From LMUY01 sp965199105 (GTDB taxonomy: Bacteria; Pseudomonadota; Alphaproteobacteria; Acetobacterales; Acetobacteraceae), in the NCBI GenBank assembly GCA_965199105.1, contig CBDAQO010000002.1:2852001-2916000 (forward strand): DNA of 64,000 nt, written 5' to 3'. Both the position numbers and the translations under genes were made by a program. Each line of letters begins with the position of its first letter. Position 1 is the first letter of the stretch. The notes beneath the pieces are model-generated. The model was not told the origin of the DNA, ran no database searches, and saw nothing but the letters and a program-made list of their open reading frames with translations. Of the stretch, positions 33,528 to 41,705 are shown piece by piece.

Positions 33528-34375
33528 GCCGCATTTTCGTACAAGCAAATGACCTACAATTTGAGGTGGAGGAGAGCGGCGCTGGCGACCGCCTGGCGCT
33601 CTGCCTGCACGGCTTCCCGGAACACCTCGTCTCCTGGCGCAACCAAGTGCCGTTGCTGGTGGAGCTGGGCTACCGCGTGTGGGCGGTGAACCAGCGCGGC
33701 TACGGCCGCAGCGCCCGGCCCGCCGGCGTGGCGGCCTACACGCTGCCCAACCTGCTGGCCGACGTGGCCGGGCTGATCGACGCCTCCGGCGCCAAGCGCG
33801 TCACCCTGATCGGGCATGACTGGGGCGCCATGGTGGCCTGGTGCTTCGCCATCGCCGATATGCGCCCGCTGGAGCGGCTAGTGATCCTGAACGTGCCGCA
33901 CCCGCTCTGCTTCCGCGCGGCACTCGGGCATTGGCGGCAGCGGCGCAAATCCTGGTATATCGGCCTGTTCCAACTGCCGGCGCTGCCCGAGCGGCTGCTG
34001 TCCGCGGGGGGCGGCCAGGCGGTGCGGCGCATGTTCGGCGGCGTGCCGATCCCGCCCGAGGTCATGGCCGTCTACACCAGCCAGATCACCGAACCCGGCG
34101 CCGCCACCGCCATGCTGAACTGGTATCGCGCCATGCGCCTGGGCGCCGGCATGCCCAAGCTCGACCGGGTGATCACCGTGCCCACCCTGGTGATCTGGGG
34201 CGAGCAGGACGTGGCGCTGGACGTGATCTGCCTGGATGGCACCGAGCGCTACGTGTCCGACCTTCGCGTCGAGCGCCTGGCCGGCGTGTCCCACTGGGTG
34301 CAGCAGCACGCGCCGGAGCGGGTGAACGCGCTGCTGCGCTCGTTTCTTGCACCGGCTGCGGTTGTTTCTGCATAG
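33524..34375 (+). CDS. Alpha/beta hydrolase, epoxide-hydrolase-like
   Basis: A 283-residue hydrolase. The oxyanion motif HGFPEH, nucleophile GHDWGAM (Asp, as in epoxide hydrolases and haloalkane dehalogenases), a late acid in WGEQDVAL and the catalytic His in AGVSHWVQQHAPE are all in order. The cap region contains tyrosines that could polarise an epoxide. It overlaps the end of ftsY and is eight bases before hyuA. Substrate unknown. Confidence 0.85.
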   Translation: MSRIFVQANDLQFEVEESGAGDRLALCLHGFPEHLVSWRNQVPLLVELGYRVWAVNQRGYGRSARPAGVAAYTLPNLLADVAGLIDASGAKRVTLIGHDWGAMVAWCFAIADMRPLERLVILNVPHPLCFRAALGHWRQRRKSWYIGLFQLPALPERLLSAGGGQAVRRMFGGVPIPPEVMAVYTSQITEPGAATAMLNWYRAMRLGAGMPKLDRVITVPTLVIWGEQDVALDVICLDGTERYVSDLRVERLAGVSHWVQQHAPERVNALLRSFLAPAAVVSA

Positions 34376-34383
34376 GTTAGCCC

Positions 34384-36453
34384 ATGACCCTCGCACGCTT
34401 GGCCGTCGACATCGGCGGCACCTTCACCGACTTCGCGCTCGAACAGAACGGCCGCCGCTTCACCAGCAAGACCCTCACCACCTCCGAGGCGCCGGAGCAG
34501 GGGGTGCTGACCGGCACCGCCGCCATCCTGCGCCAGGCCGGGCTGCAGCCTGCGGACATCGGCCTCGTGGTCCACGGCACCACCCTGGCCACCAACGCCA
34601 TCATCGAACGCAAGGGCGCCCCCACCGCGCTCATCACCACCGCCGGCTTTCGTGACGTGTTGGCGATGGGCAACGAGAGCCGCTACGACCAGTACGACCT
34701 GCAAATCCGCCTGCCGGAGCCGCTGGTGCCGCGCCACCTGCGCCTGCCGGTGCCGGAGCGGATGGACGCGCTGGGCCGCATCCTGCTGCCGCTGGACGAG
34801 GCAGCGTTGCGCGCGCTGGTGCCCACGCTGCAGGCCGAAGGCGTGGTCTCGGTCGCGGTCGGCTTCCTGCACGCGTTCACCAACCCGGCGCATGAGCAGC
34901 GCGCCGGCGCCATCCTCGCCGCCGCCGGGTTCGCCGTCACCCTGTCCTCCGACGTGTCGCCCGAGATGCGCGAGTGGGAGCGCTTCTCCACCGCGGCGGC
35001 CAACGCCTATGTGCAGCCGCTGATGCAGGGCTACCTGCGCCGGCTGGAGACGGCGTTGCACGAGCAGGGCTTCACCGCCCCGGTGTTCCTGATGCTGTCC
35101 GGCGGCGGCCTCACCACCATCGAGACCGCCTGCCGCTTCCCCATCCGCCTGGTGGAGAGCGGGCCGGCCGGGGGCGCCATCTTCGCCGCCTCGCTGGCGC
35201 AGGCCGCCGGGTTGGGCCGGGTGCTGTCGTTCGACATGGGCGGAACCACCGCCAAGATCTGCCTGATCGACGACGGCAAGCCGCAGACCGCGCGCAGCTT
35301 CGAGGTGGCGCGCATCGGGCGGTTCAAGAAGGGCTCCGGCCTGCCGCTGCGCATTCCGGTGATCGAGATGGTGGAGATCGGCGCCGGCGGCGGCAGCCTC
35401 GCCGCGGTGGACGCGCTGGGCCGCATCACGGTGGGCCCGGAATCGGCCGGTTCCATGCCGGGCCCCGCCTGCTATGGCCGCGGCGGCACCCAGCCGGCGG
35501 TGACCGACGCCAACCTGGTGCTGGGCCGCTACGACCCGGCGCGCTTCGCCGGCGGCACGCTCTCGCTCAGCCCGGCGGCGGCCGAGACGGCGCTGCAGGG
35601 CGCGGTCGGGCAACGCCTGGGCCTCGGCGTGGCGCAGGCGGCTTGCGGCGTGGTGGAAATGGTGGACGAGACCATGGCCAACGCCGCCCGCATCCACGCC
35701 ATCGAGAGCGGCAAGAGCTTCGCCGGCCGCACCGTGATCGCGTTCGGCGGCGGCGGCCCCGTGCATGCCTGCCGGGTGGCGGAAAAGATCGGCGCCACCC
35801 GCATCCTGGTGCCGCCCGGCGCGGGGGTGGGCAGCGCAATCGGCTTCTTGCGCGCGCCGATCGGCTACGAGGTGGTGCGCAGCCTCTACGGGCGCCTCGG
35901 CCAGTTCGACGCGGACGCGGTCAACCACCTGCTGGCCGCAATGGCGGCGGAGGCGGCCGCCGTGGTGGAGCCCGGCCGCTTCGGCGCCGCGGTCACCACC
36001 GTGCGCACCGCGTTCATGCGCTATGTCGGGCAGGGGCACGAAATCCCCGTGGCGCTGCCCGACGGTGAGCTGGCGCCGAGCTCGGGCGCCACGATCCGCG
36101 CCGCGTTCGACGCCGAATACGCCCGCTTCTACGACCGCCCGGTGCCCGGCTCGGACGTCGAGGTGCTGAGCTACGCGGTGAGCGTCGCCACCGTGCCGGA
36201 GCGCCACGCCGTCCAGAGCCCGCTGCCGCCCGCGGGCGCTTCGGCCGACCCGCGCGGCCTGCAGCTCATCCGCGACCCGGTGTCGACCGAGGCGGTGGAA
36301 TGGCCGGTCTATGACCGCGCCAGCCTGGCTCCGGGCGTGCGCATCACCGGCCCAGCCATCATCGCGGAGGATGAGACCTCCACCCTGGTTGGCGCCGCCT
36401 GGGAGGTCTCACTGCAACCCGACGGCTCGCTGGTGCTGACCCGTTCGGGCTAG
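34384..36453 (+). CDS. N-methylhydantoinase A / 5-oxoprolinase-type ATPase
   Basis: A 689-residue HyuA-family protein with an actin-like ATPase fold: LAVDIGGTFTDFALE at the N-terminus, GLVVHGTTLATNAIIERKG, then LSFDMGGTTAKICLIDDG in the second half and FGGGGPVHACRVAEKIG. It hydrolyses ATP to open hydantoin, oxoproline or acetone-type substrates together with a HyuB subunit, which is not next to it. It may be cotranscribed with the upstream hydrolase. Confidence 0.88.
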   Translation: MTLARLAVDIGGTFTDFALEQNGRRFTSKTLTTSEAPEQGVLTGTAAILRQAGLQPADIGLVVHGTTLATNAIIERKGAPTALITTAGFRDVLAMGNESRYDQYDLQIRLPEPLVPRHLRLPVPERMDALGRILLPLDEAALRALVPTLQAEGVVSVAVGFLHAFTNPAHEQRAGAILAAAGFAVTLSSDVSPEMREWERFSTAAANAYVQPLMQGYLRRLETALHEQGFTAPVFLMLSGGGLTTIETACRFPIRLVESGPAGGAIFAASLAQAAGLGRVLSFDMGGTTAKICLIDDGKPQTARSFEVARIGRFKKGSGLPLRIPVIEMVEIGAGGGSLAAVDALGRITVGPESAGSMPGPACYGRGGTQPAVTDANLVLGRYDPARFAGGTLSLSPAAAETALQGAVGQRLGLGVAQAACGVVEMVDETMANAARIHAIESGKSFAGRTVIAFGGGGPVHACRVAEKIGATRILVPPGAGVGSAIGFLRAPIGYEVVRSLYGRLGQFDADAVNHLLAAMAAEAAAVVEPGRFGAAVTTVRTAFMRYVGQGHEIPVALPDGELAPSSGATIRAAFDAEYARFYDRPVPGSDVEVLSYAVSVATVPERHAVQSPLPPAGASADPRGLQLIRDPVSTEAVEWPVYDRASLAPGVRITGPAIIAEDETSTLVGAAWEVSLQPDGSLVLTRSG

Positions 36454-36756
36454 CGCCGGGGTCGGGTCAGGTTGGGGTGACCTGACCTGTGGATCAGCCG
36501 CGACAACAGAGGTTAGATCGTCGCTGGTGAGCCGAAGCGGATCGGCTGATCTAGGGTCCGAACTGATTGGTCTTGACGCTTTTGGTGGTTTGCGGCCTGT
36601 CTGCTTCAGGGCCTTGTATTGACACAGCGGACGTTTGCACATCGGCTTGACCCGGCCGAGAGCGGAATGGCGGCTTTCTACTGAAAAATTTGAGGCAGCC
36701 TGAGGCGGTTGCAGCCCGGTGTTCGTGTCCGCCCAATGACTGACCGTCTACCGGGG
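36454..36756. other. Non-coding gap at the edge of the DUF429 cassette
   Basis: 303 bases between the convergent ends of hyuA and the membrane-protein gene, less GC-rich than hyuA. Apart from the hairpin at 36465-36487, no gene, RNA or repeat could be supported. It probably marks the junction where the accessory cassette entered. Confidence 0.45.
36465..36487. terminator. Hairpin after hyuA
   Basis: GGTCAGGT-TGGGGTG-ACCTGACC has perfect 8-base arms and a 7-base loop, 11 bases after the hyuA stop. No T-run follows, so intrinsic termination is not certain. Confidence 0.45.
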
Positions 36757-37563
36757 TTACGAAATGGGCGGTTCGGGATTGTCCTCGACGTCCCGGGCAT
36801 TCGGCATCTGAGGGTTGTTGATCTCAAGGTTCGGGAATTCGGCGCCGAAACGTAAGCCGCAGTGGGCTCGCAACGCGTCGAAGACCTTCTTCGCCTGAAG
36901 GTAATCTTGATCGATCTTGGATGCCATTGCTTGGAAGATGTTGTTGAGCGGCGTCATCTGCGGAATGAGCTTCCGGGTTTCCTCGTTCGACAGTATCGTG
37001 TCGGCCAGCGTTCCCTCCATCGCCTCAACCGACAAGCTGGCTGTCAGAGCAGCCCGACGGTCGGAATAGAGGCGCATGAGCTGACGAAGGTCGTTGTAGA
37101 TGTCGGCCAGCTCGAGCGCCGCCAGGATGACATCGTTGATCCTGGTGGACAGAAGGAACGCAGCTTCTTTCTCGTCGAAGTTCACCTCTGGCGGGAAAGT
37201 GGCGAAGGGTGGCAGGACATGCCACGGCTGAGCTCCTTTGGAGTCCGGCATCTTCAGACGCACGTCCGCCCACTTCAGCGTGCCGCGGACATTCTGGATG
37301 TTGGAGTACATCTTGATGACCTTCACGACGGTGGTGAACGCCGTCGCAAGGTCGGCCTGCTGCTTGACGGCCAACCGTTCGCACTGGGCAGCCTTGATGG
37401 CGGAATGCTGAACCAGCCAGGCAGCCGCGGCTGCAATCAAGCCGCCGGTTAGGGTGGACACCGCCGCCCCGGCCGGGTCGCCCAAATCTGTTAGGATGAT
37501 CGACCCGGCTTTGCCGATGGTATGCCAGAAGGAAGTCAGCCATGAGAGGAAGGCATCCATCAA
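36757..37563 (-). CDS. Single-pass membrane protein coupled to DUF429 gene
   Basis: A 268-residue protein of unknown family. One membrane helix near residues 35-55 (AVSTLTGGLIAAAAAWLV) is followed by a long, mainly helical soluble domain; an N-terminal hydrophobic stretch (FLSWLTSFWHTIG) may lie on the membrane. It ends with an acidic/proline tail (VEDNPEPPIS). The start overlaps the DUF429 stop (ATGA), so the two proteins probably work together. Composition differs from hyuA, suggesting acquired DNA. No enzymatic motif is seen. Confidence 0.7.
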   Translation of the reverse strand: MMDAFLSWLTSFWHTIGKAGSIILTDLGDPAGAAVSTLTGGLIAAAAAWLVQHSAIKAAQCERLAVKQQADLATAFTTVVKVIKMYSNIQNVRGTLKWADVRLKMPDSKGAQPWHVLPPFATFPPEVNFDEKEAAFLLSTRINDVILAALELADIYNDLRQLMRLYSDRRAALTASLSVEAMEGTLADTILSNEETRKLIPQMTPLNNIFQAMASKIDQDYLQAKKVFDALRAHCGLRFGAEFPNLEINNPQMPNARDVEDNPEPPIS

Positions 37564-38399
37564 GTGAGAGCTCGAATGCCGTCCACCGGAACGTTTCCCT
37601 TCTTCGCCGCGGCCGCTACCAGCTTGGCCCGCATCACCTCGCTTGCTGGGGTGACCATGTAGCCGGTGAGCAGGTCGCCCAAAAGGATCGAGTCCCTACG
37701 CGGGCGCAGACGCCATCTGAGCGCGGTCGCCAAACAGATCCCGGCATCCAGGCGGTCCTGGTCCGCCTTCTTGGGCTTGGCTAACTCACCCGCTTCGCGG
37801 CACCAGGCCGCCAGCTCCGGACAACCCAGACCCTCGGCCTCCGTCGCCACCGCGTTGGTTACCCGAATCCAGTCGGCTGGCTTGTATTGCCGCCGGTTGC
37901 CTGGATTATACTTGGGCGCTCCCAGTCTGACGGCGAACGACTCATCAATGGAGGGTAGAGCCAACGCCGGGAAGACCTCCATGAGGAAGGTTCCCGCCGA
38001 AGCCATCCGCGCTTGTTCAGGATCTTCGACAGCACCGACAGCTCTCAGGAATGGCCAAACCGGCGAATTCGCGCAAAACATTCCGATCTTGCCCGTGTGC
38101 GCGGCTTGCACGCCGCCGCCTAGCCAGCTCACCACCGACGCGGCCGCCCGCTCTACTGGACGCATGCTTTCAGCGTTGGGAACCAGCGTCGGCTGATCGA
38201 GCGCTATCAGGGTCACCCCGTCCGATGATTGAACTGCTTGGATGAACTCAAGCGCGGCGCCAAAGCCCGCCAGGCGGGGCCCGTGCCAAGCCACGGTCCG
38301 GCCGTCCTGTATCCCGGACGCGCAGATCGCGCCTGGTGCCTTGGCGTTGTCGGTCCACGCGCTGTCGAAACCGATGAAGACGTCGGTCGGCTTGGCCAT
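37560..38399 (-). CDS. DUF429-family protein, predicted RNase H-fold nuclease
   Basis: A 279-residue protein starting at ATG 38399. DVFIGFDSAWTDN holds the first acidic residue of an RNase H-like fold, LIALDQPT the second, and KADQDRLDAGICLATALRW a C-terminal Asp, the pattern I associate with DUF429. EVFPALALPSI is another conserved stretch. Function is not established; a nuclease acting on nucleic acid is a reasonable inference. It is the first gene of a two-gene cassette with the membrane protein. Confidence 0.72.
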   Translation of the reverse strand: MAKPTDVFIGFDSAWTDNAKAPGAICASGIQDGRTVAWHGPRLAGFGAALEFIQAVQSSDGVTLIALDQPTLVPNAESMRPVERAAASVVSWLGGGVQAAHTGKIGMFCANSPVWPFLRAVGAVEDPEQARMASAGTFLMEVFPALALPSIDESFAVRLGAPKYNPGNRRQYKPADWIRVTNAVATEAEGLGCPELAAWCREAGELAKPKKADQDRLDAGICLATALRWRLRPRRDSILLGDLLTGYMVTPASEVMRAKLVAAAAKKGNVPVDGIRALT

Positions 38400-38563
38400 A
38401 GCCTTAGATGCTCCTCCCGCGACAACTCCCGCTGCTTCACACAAACTACGCAGATTGCACAGCAGCTAGTGAGCCGCCTCGCCAGACGTCCGCTTACAGG
38501 CGTTTCCAAATCGACCGTGATGGTTCGAGTTGTGTCGCAATCGGACCCGATTAAGCCCGAACC

Positions 38564-39493
38564 CTAAAACACCGGGATGGCGAACTGCACCCAAAACTGG
38601 TCGCCCTGAGTTCGGTTCTCGGCGGCGAACTCGTGCTGCCACTTCACCGCGATGCCGCCCATCTTCCAGTCGTAGCGGATCTGCGGACCGATCGCGACCA
38701 CCCGGCCGTAATTGCCGTCGTTGTAGAGCGCGCCGTTCACACGGTCGGGCGTGATCTGCTGGAACGCGTAGCCGCCGACGCCGATGTGGAAGCGCTTCCA
38801 GCCCGGCACCGGCTGATAGTCGAGCGCGTAGTCGAAATCGACCGACTTGCCCGAGAGGTATTGCGTCGCCGGGTTCTTGAACGGCATCTCGAAGGTGCCG
38901 AACAGGGACGCCTGGATGCGCTCGCTGGGGAACCACGTCACCGCGAAGGAGGGCGACACCTCCACCCGGTTCAGGCCGAGGTTGTAGAGGCTATGCGTGT
39001 TATACTGCCCGGTCGGCACCCAGATATCGCTGTCGACCCAAGCGAACAGCGTGTGGTCCGGCGAGTTGTAGCCCAGGATGAGCGGCTGCAGCAGCGTGTC
39101 CCCCAGCCCGGCGCGGTCGTCGCTCAGCGCCCCGACGCGGGTGTCATCGTTGCCGATCGATTGCGCGACGCCGGAGGTGATGCCGAAATTGCCGAGGTCG
39201 ACCGGCCAACTATAGAGGAAGCGGCCTGCCTCGAGCTCCAGGTTGAAGTGGAAGTTAACCTGGGCTTTGGTGCCGTTGCTGTCGGTGACGATCGGGGCCG
39301 AGTAATAGAGGAAGTAGTTCAGGTAGGCGGCATGCCCGGGCGGCGGCAGCAGGCCGGGCAGGACGGTGTTAACACCCAGCGGGTATTCCTGGTTGCCGTC
39401 CTCGGTCGCCTGCGCCGGCGCCACGGCGGTCAAGGCCGACAGGATCAGTGCTGCGACGGCCCATCCGGCGGCGCCTGCAGCCCGCGCCATCAC
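38564..39493 (-). CDS. Outer-membrane channel-like protein (phenol MetA-pathway family)
   Basis: A 309-residue protein with signal peptide (residues ~1-29, ending AQA) and alternating beta-strand pattern, ending in Phe as many outer-membrane barrels do (QFWVQFAIPVF). ENFxxN-type segments such as LNYFLYYSAPIVTDSNG and WVPTGQYNTHSLYNLGLNRVEVSPSFAVT match the family annotated as 'transporter' or MetA-pathway of phenol degradation. It may pass hydrophobic compounds through the outer membrane. No catabolic genes are nearby, so the ligand is unknown. Confidence 0.75.
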   Translation of the reverse strand: MMARAAGAAGWAVAALILSALTAVAPAQATEDGNQEYPLGVNTVLPGLLPPPGHAAYLNYFLYYSAPIVTDSNGTKAQVNFHFNLELEAGRFLYSWPVDLGNFGITSGVAQSIGNDDTRVGALSDDRAGLGDTLLQPLILGYNSPDHTLFAWVDSDIWVPTGQYNTHSLYNLGLNRVEVSPSFAVTWFPSERIQASLFGTFEMPFKNPATQYLSGKSVDFDYALDYQPVPGWKRFHIGVGGYAFQQITPDRVNGALYNDGNYGRVVAIGPQIRYDWKMGGIAVKWQHEFAAENRTQGDQFWVQFAIPVF

Positions 39494-39766
39494 GGTCCGG
39501 CCGAGTGCGGCCGCAGCCGCGCCTGGGGTCCTCTAGGCATGCGCCGGACTCCGTTCACCAACTGTTGTATGTCGGGCGGACCCTCTCTGCCGGTGCGCCC
39601 GGTGTCAACACGCCATGGCGGGCCGGGCCCGATTGCGTGGCGGCTATAGTATGTTTGCCACAGGCTATGCCGCAGGGCAGTCAATCGGCCGCGGTCGGCA
39701 TCTGGCCTGGCACGGCCGACACCCCATCTCACACCTCACGATCACAGCCGTCCGGAGCCCGCCGCG

Positions 39767-40729
39767 ATGCCGCGCTATCTCGTCACCGGAGGCTGCGGCT
39801 TCATCGGTTCCCACCTGGCCGAAGCGCTGCTCGCGGCCGGCCACCAGGTTCGCGTGCTGGACGACCTCTCCACCGGCAGCGTCGACAACCTGCCCGCCGG
39901 CGCCACCCTGCTGCGCGGAGACGTGGCCGACCCGGCGGTCGCGCGCGAGGCGGTGCGCGGCATCGCCGGGTGCTTCCACCTGGCGGCGATCGCCTCGGTG
40001 CAGCGCTGCACCGAGGACGTGCTCGGCACACACCGCACCAACCTCGGCGGCACGCTCGCGCTGCTGGCCGCGCTGGGCCCGGCGGAGGTGCCATTCGTGT
40101 ATGCCTCCTCGGCCGCGGTCTACGGCGACAACGCCGCCGCCCTGGTGGGTGAGGACGCGGCGGCTCGGCCGCAATCCGCCTACGGTGCGGATAAGCGGGC
40201 CAGCGAGCTGCACGCAGCCGTCGCCACCCACACGCGGGGCATCGCCACCACCGGGCTGCGCTTCTTCAACGTCTACGGCCCGCGGCAACGCTGGGATTCA
40301 CCCTATTCCGGCGTGGTCTCGATCTTTGCCGAGCGCATCCGCCAGGGCGTGCCGGTGACCGTGTTCGGCGACGGCGAGCAGACCCGCGACCTGGTGCATG
40401 TCGGCGACGTGGTGCGGGCGCTGATGCACGCGATGGCCCGGCCTGGCCGTGACGCCGCCGTGCTCAATGTCTGCACCGGGCGCGCGGTGTCGGTGCTGAG
40501 CTTGGCGGCGGCGCTGGGCCAGGCGCTCGGCACCGCGCCGCAGATCGAGTTCGGCCCGGCGCGGCTGGGGGAGATCCGCCATTCGGTGGGTGACCCGGCG
40601 CGCAGCCATGCCACGCTCGGCCTGGCCGAGCCGACGCCGCTTGCCGCCGGGTTGCGCAGCCTGCTGGATTACAACGACACCGCGGCGCCCATCGCCATCG
40701 CGGCAAGCAGGAGGCAGGCCCGGCGATAG
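39767..40729 (+). CDS. NAD-dependent epimerase/dehydratase (nucleotide-sugar type)
   Basis: A 320-residue extended SDR enzyme. NAD motif TGGCGFIGS, Ser in YASSAAVYG and the catalytic YGADK are present. GLRFFNVYGPRQ and VFGDGEQTRDLVHVGDVV point to UDP-glucose/GlcNAc 4-epimerase-like proteins; it is distinct from the galE at 8039. It probably supplies a sugar nucleotide for envelope glycans. Its last 61 bases overlap the 3' end of cbiB on the opposite strand. Confidence 0.85.
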   Translation: MPRYLVTGGCGFIGSHLAEALLAAGHQVRVLDDLSTGSVDNLPAGATLLRGDVADPAVAREAVRGIAGCFHLAAIASVQRCTEDVLGTHRTNLGGTLALLAALGPAEVPFVYASSAAVYGDNAAALVGEDAAARPQSAYGADKRASELHAAVATHTRGIATTGLRFFNVYGPRQRWDSPYSGVVSIFAERIRQGVPVTVFGDGEQTRDLVHVGDVVRALMHAMARPGRDAAVLNVCTGRAVSVLSLAAALGQALGTAPQIEFGPARLGEIRHSVGDPARSHATLGLAEPTPLAAGLRSLLDYNDTAAPIAIAASRRQARR

Positions 40730-41616
40730 AGCCGCAAGGCCGCGGTGATGTCGGCAGCGGTCGCCTCGGCGCGGCCATCGCCCATCCAGGCGTCCGTCAC
40801 CATGTGGCCGCCATACACCCGCGGGCCGGCCAGGCGCAGCCCGAGCGCCCCCGCGGCGGCGGCTTCCGGCCAGCCGGCGTTGGGGGAGCGGTGCCGCCGT
40901 GCATCGCGCGCCACTGCCGCCAGCGCCGCCGCGCCGCCCCGCCCCGCCGCCAGCGCGAGCAGCAGCGCGGCCAGCCGGGAGGCCGGCAGGTTCACCCCAT
41001 CGTCCACCCGCGCCGCGGCCCAGCCGAACGCTTCATGCCGCGGCGTGCGATGGCCGATCATGCTGTCGGCGGTGTTGATCAGCTTGTAGGCGACGATGCC
41101 CGGCAGGCCGAGCAGCGCGCACCACAGCGCGGGCGCCACCACGCCGTCGGAAAAGTTTTCCGCCAGGCTCTCGATCGCCGCCCGCGCCACGCCAGCCGCG
41201 TCGAGCCGCTCGGGGTCGCGCCCCACGATATGGGCCACCGCCTTGCGCCCGGCCGGCAGCCCCTGCGGCAACGCCGTTGCCACCGCGGCCACGTGGTCCC
41301 ACAGGCTGCGTTGGGCGAGGAGGCCTGCCGCCAACCCGGCCAGCGCCGCAATGGCGAGCGGGCGGGGCAGGGTGCGCAGCAGGGCGGTTTGTACGGCCCA
41401 GGCCGCCAACACCGCGGCCGCCAGCAGCGCCGTCAGCCCCACCGCGCCGCGCAGCCGCCGAGCGCCCCCGGTGTTATACTGGCGATCCAGCCAGCCGATT
41501 GCCGCGCCGAACGCCATCACGGGGTGCCCGAAGCGGCGGAGCAGCCAGGCCGGGTAGCCGAACGCCGCCTCCATCAGCAGGGCGGCGGCGGCCGTGGTAA
41601 CCGTGGTCACGAGCAT
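40669..41616 (-). CDS. cbiB: Adenosylcobinamide-phosphate synthase
   Basis: A 315-residue multi-spanning membrane protein (CbiB/CobD) that attaches aminopropanol phosphate to cobyric acid in vitamin B12 synthesis. Signatures: FGHPVMAFGAAIGWLD, RAAIESLAENFSDGVVAP, the KLINTADSMIGHRTPRHEAFG block and RHRSPNAGWPEAAAAGALG. Start ATG 41616 (MLVTTVTTAAAALL). No other cobalamin gene and no B12 riboswitch are visible beside it. Confidence 0.95.
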   Translation of the reverse strand: MLVTTVTTAAAALLMEAAFGYPAWLLRRFGHPVMAFGAAIGWLDRQYNTGGARRLRGAVGLTALLAAAVLAAWAVQTALLRTLPRPLAIAALAGLAAGLLAQRSLWDHVAAVATALPQGLPAGRKAVAHIVGRDPERLDAAGVARAAIESLAENFSDGVVAPALWCALLGLPGIVAYKLINTADSMIGHRTPRHEAFGWAAARVDDGVNLPASRLAALLLALAAGRGGAAALAAVARDARRHRSPNAGWPEAAAAGALGLRLAGPRVYGGHMVTDAWMGDGRAEATAADITAALRLYRRACLLLAAMAMGAAVSL

Positions 41617-41705
41617 GGCATCGCAGCCAGTAGCACAGCGGCGGGCCGGGTCCAGCCTCGGTTGGCCACATTGTTGTGGCGCCGTTCGCCGCGTATGTTG
41701 GCGTG

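Noticed and set aside
34249..36207. A 652-codon minus-strand open frame opposite hyuA
   Set aside because: Shadow of a GC-rich gene; no recognisable motif, and it crosses the hydrolase-hyuA junction.
36409..36736. Two short minus-strand frames in the gap after hyuA
   Set aside because: Basic, low-complexity products without ribosome sites; one runs into hyuA. They look like chance frames or decayed sequence.
41617..41675. Cobalamin riboswitch upstream of cbiB
   Set aside because: The upstream region is too short and has no B12-box-like sequence.
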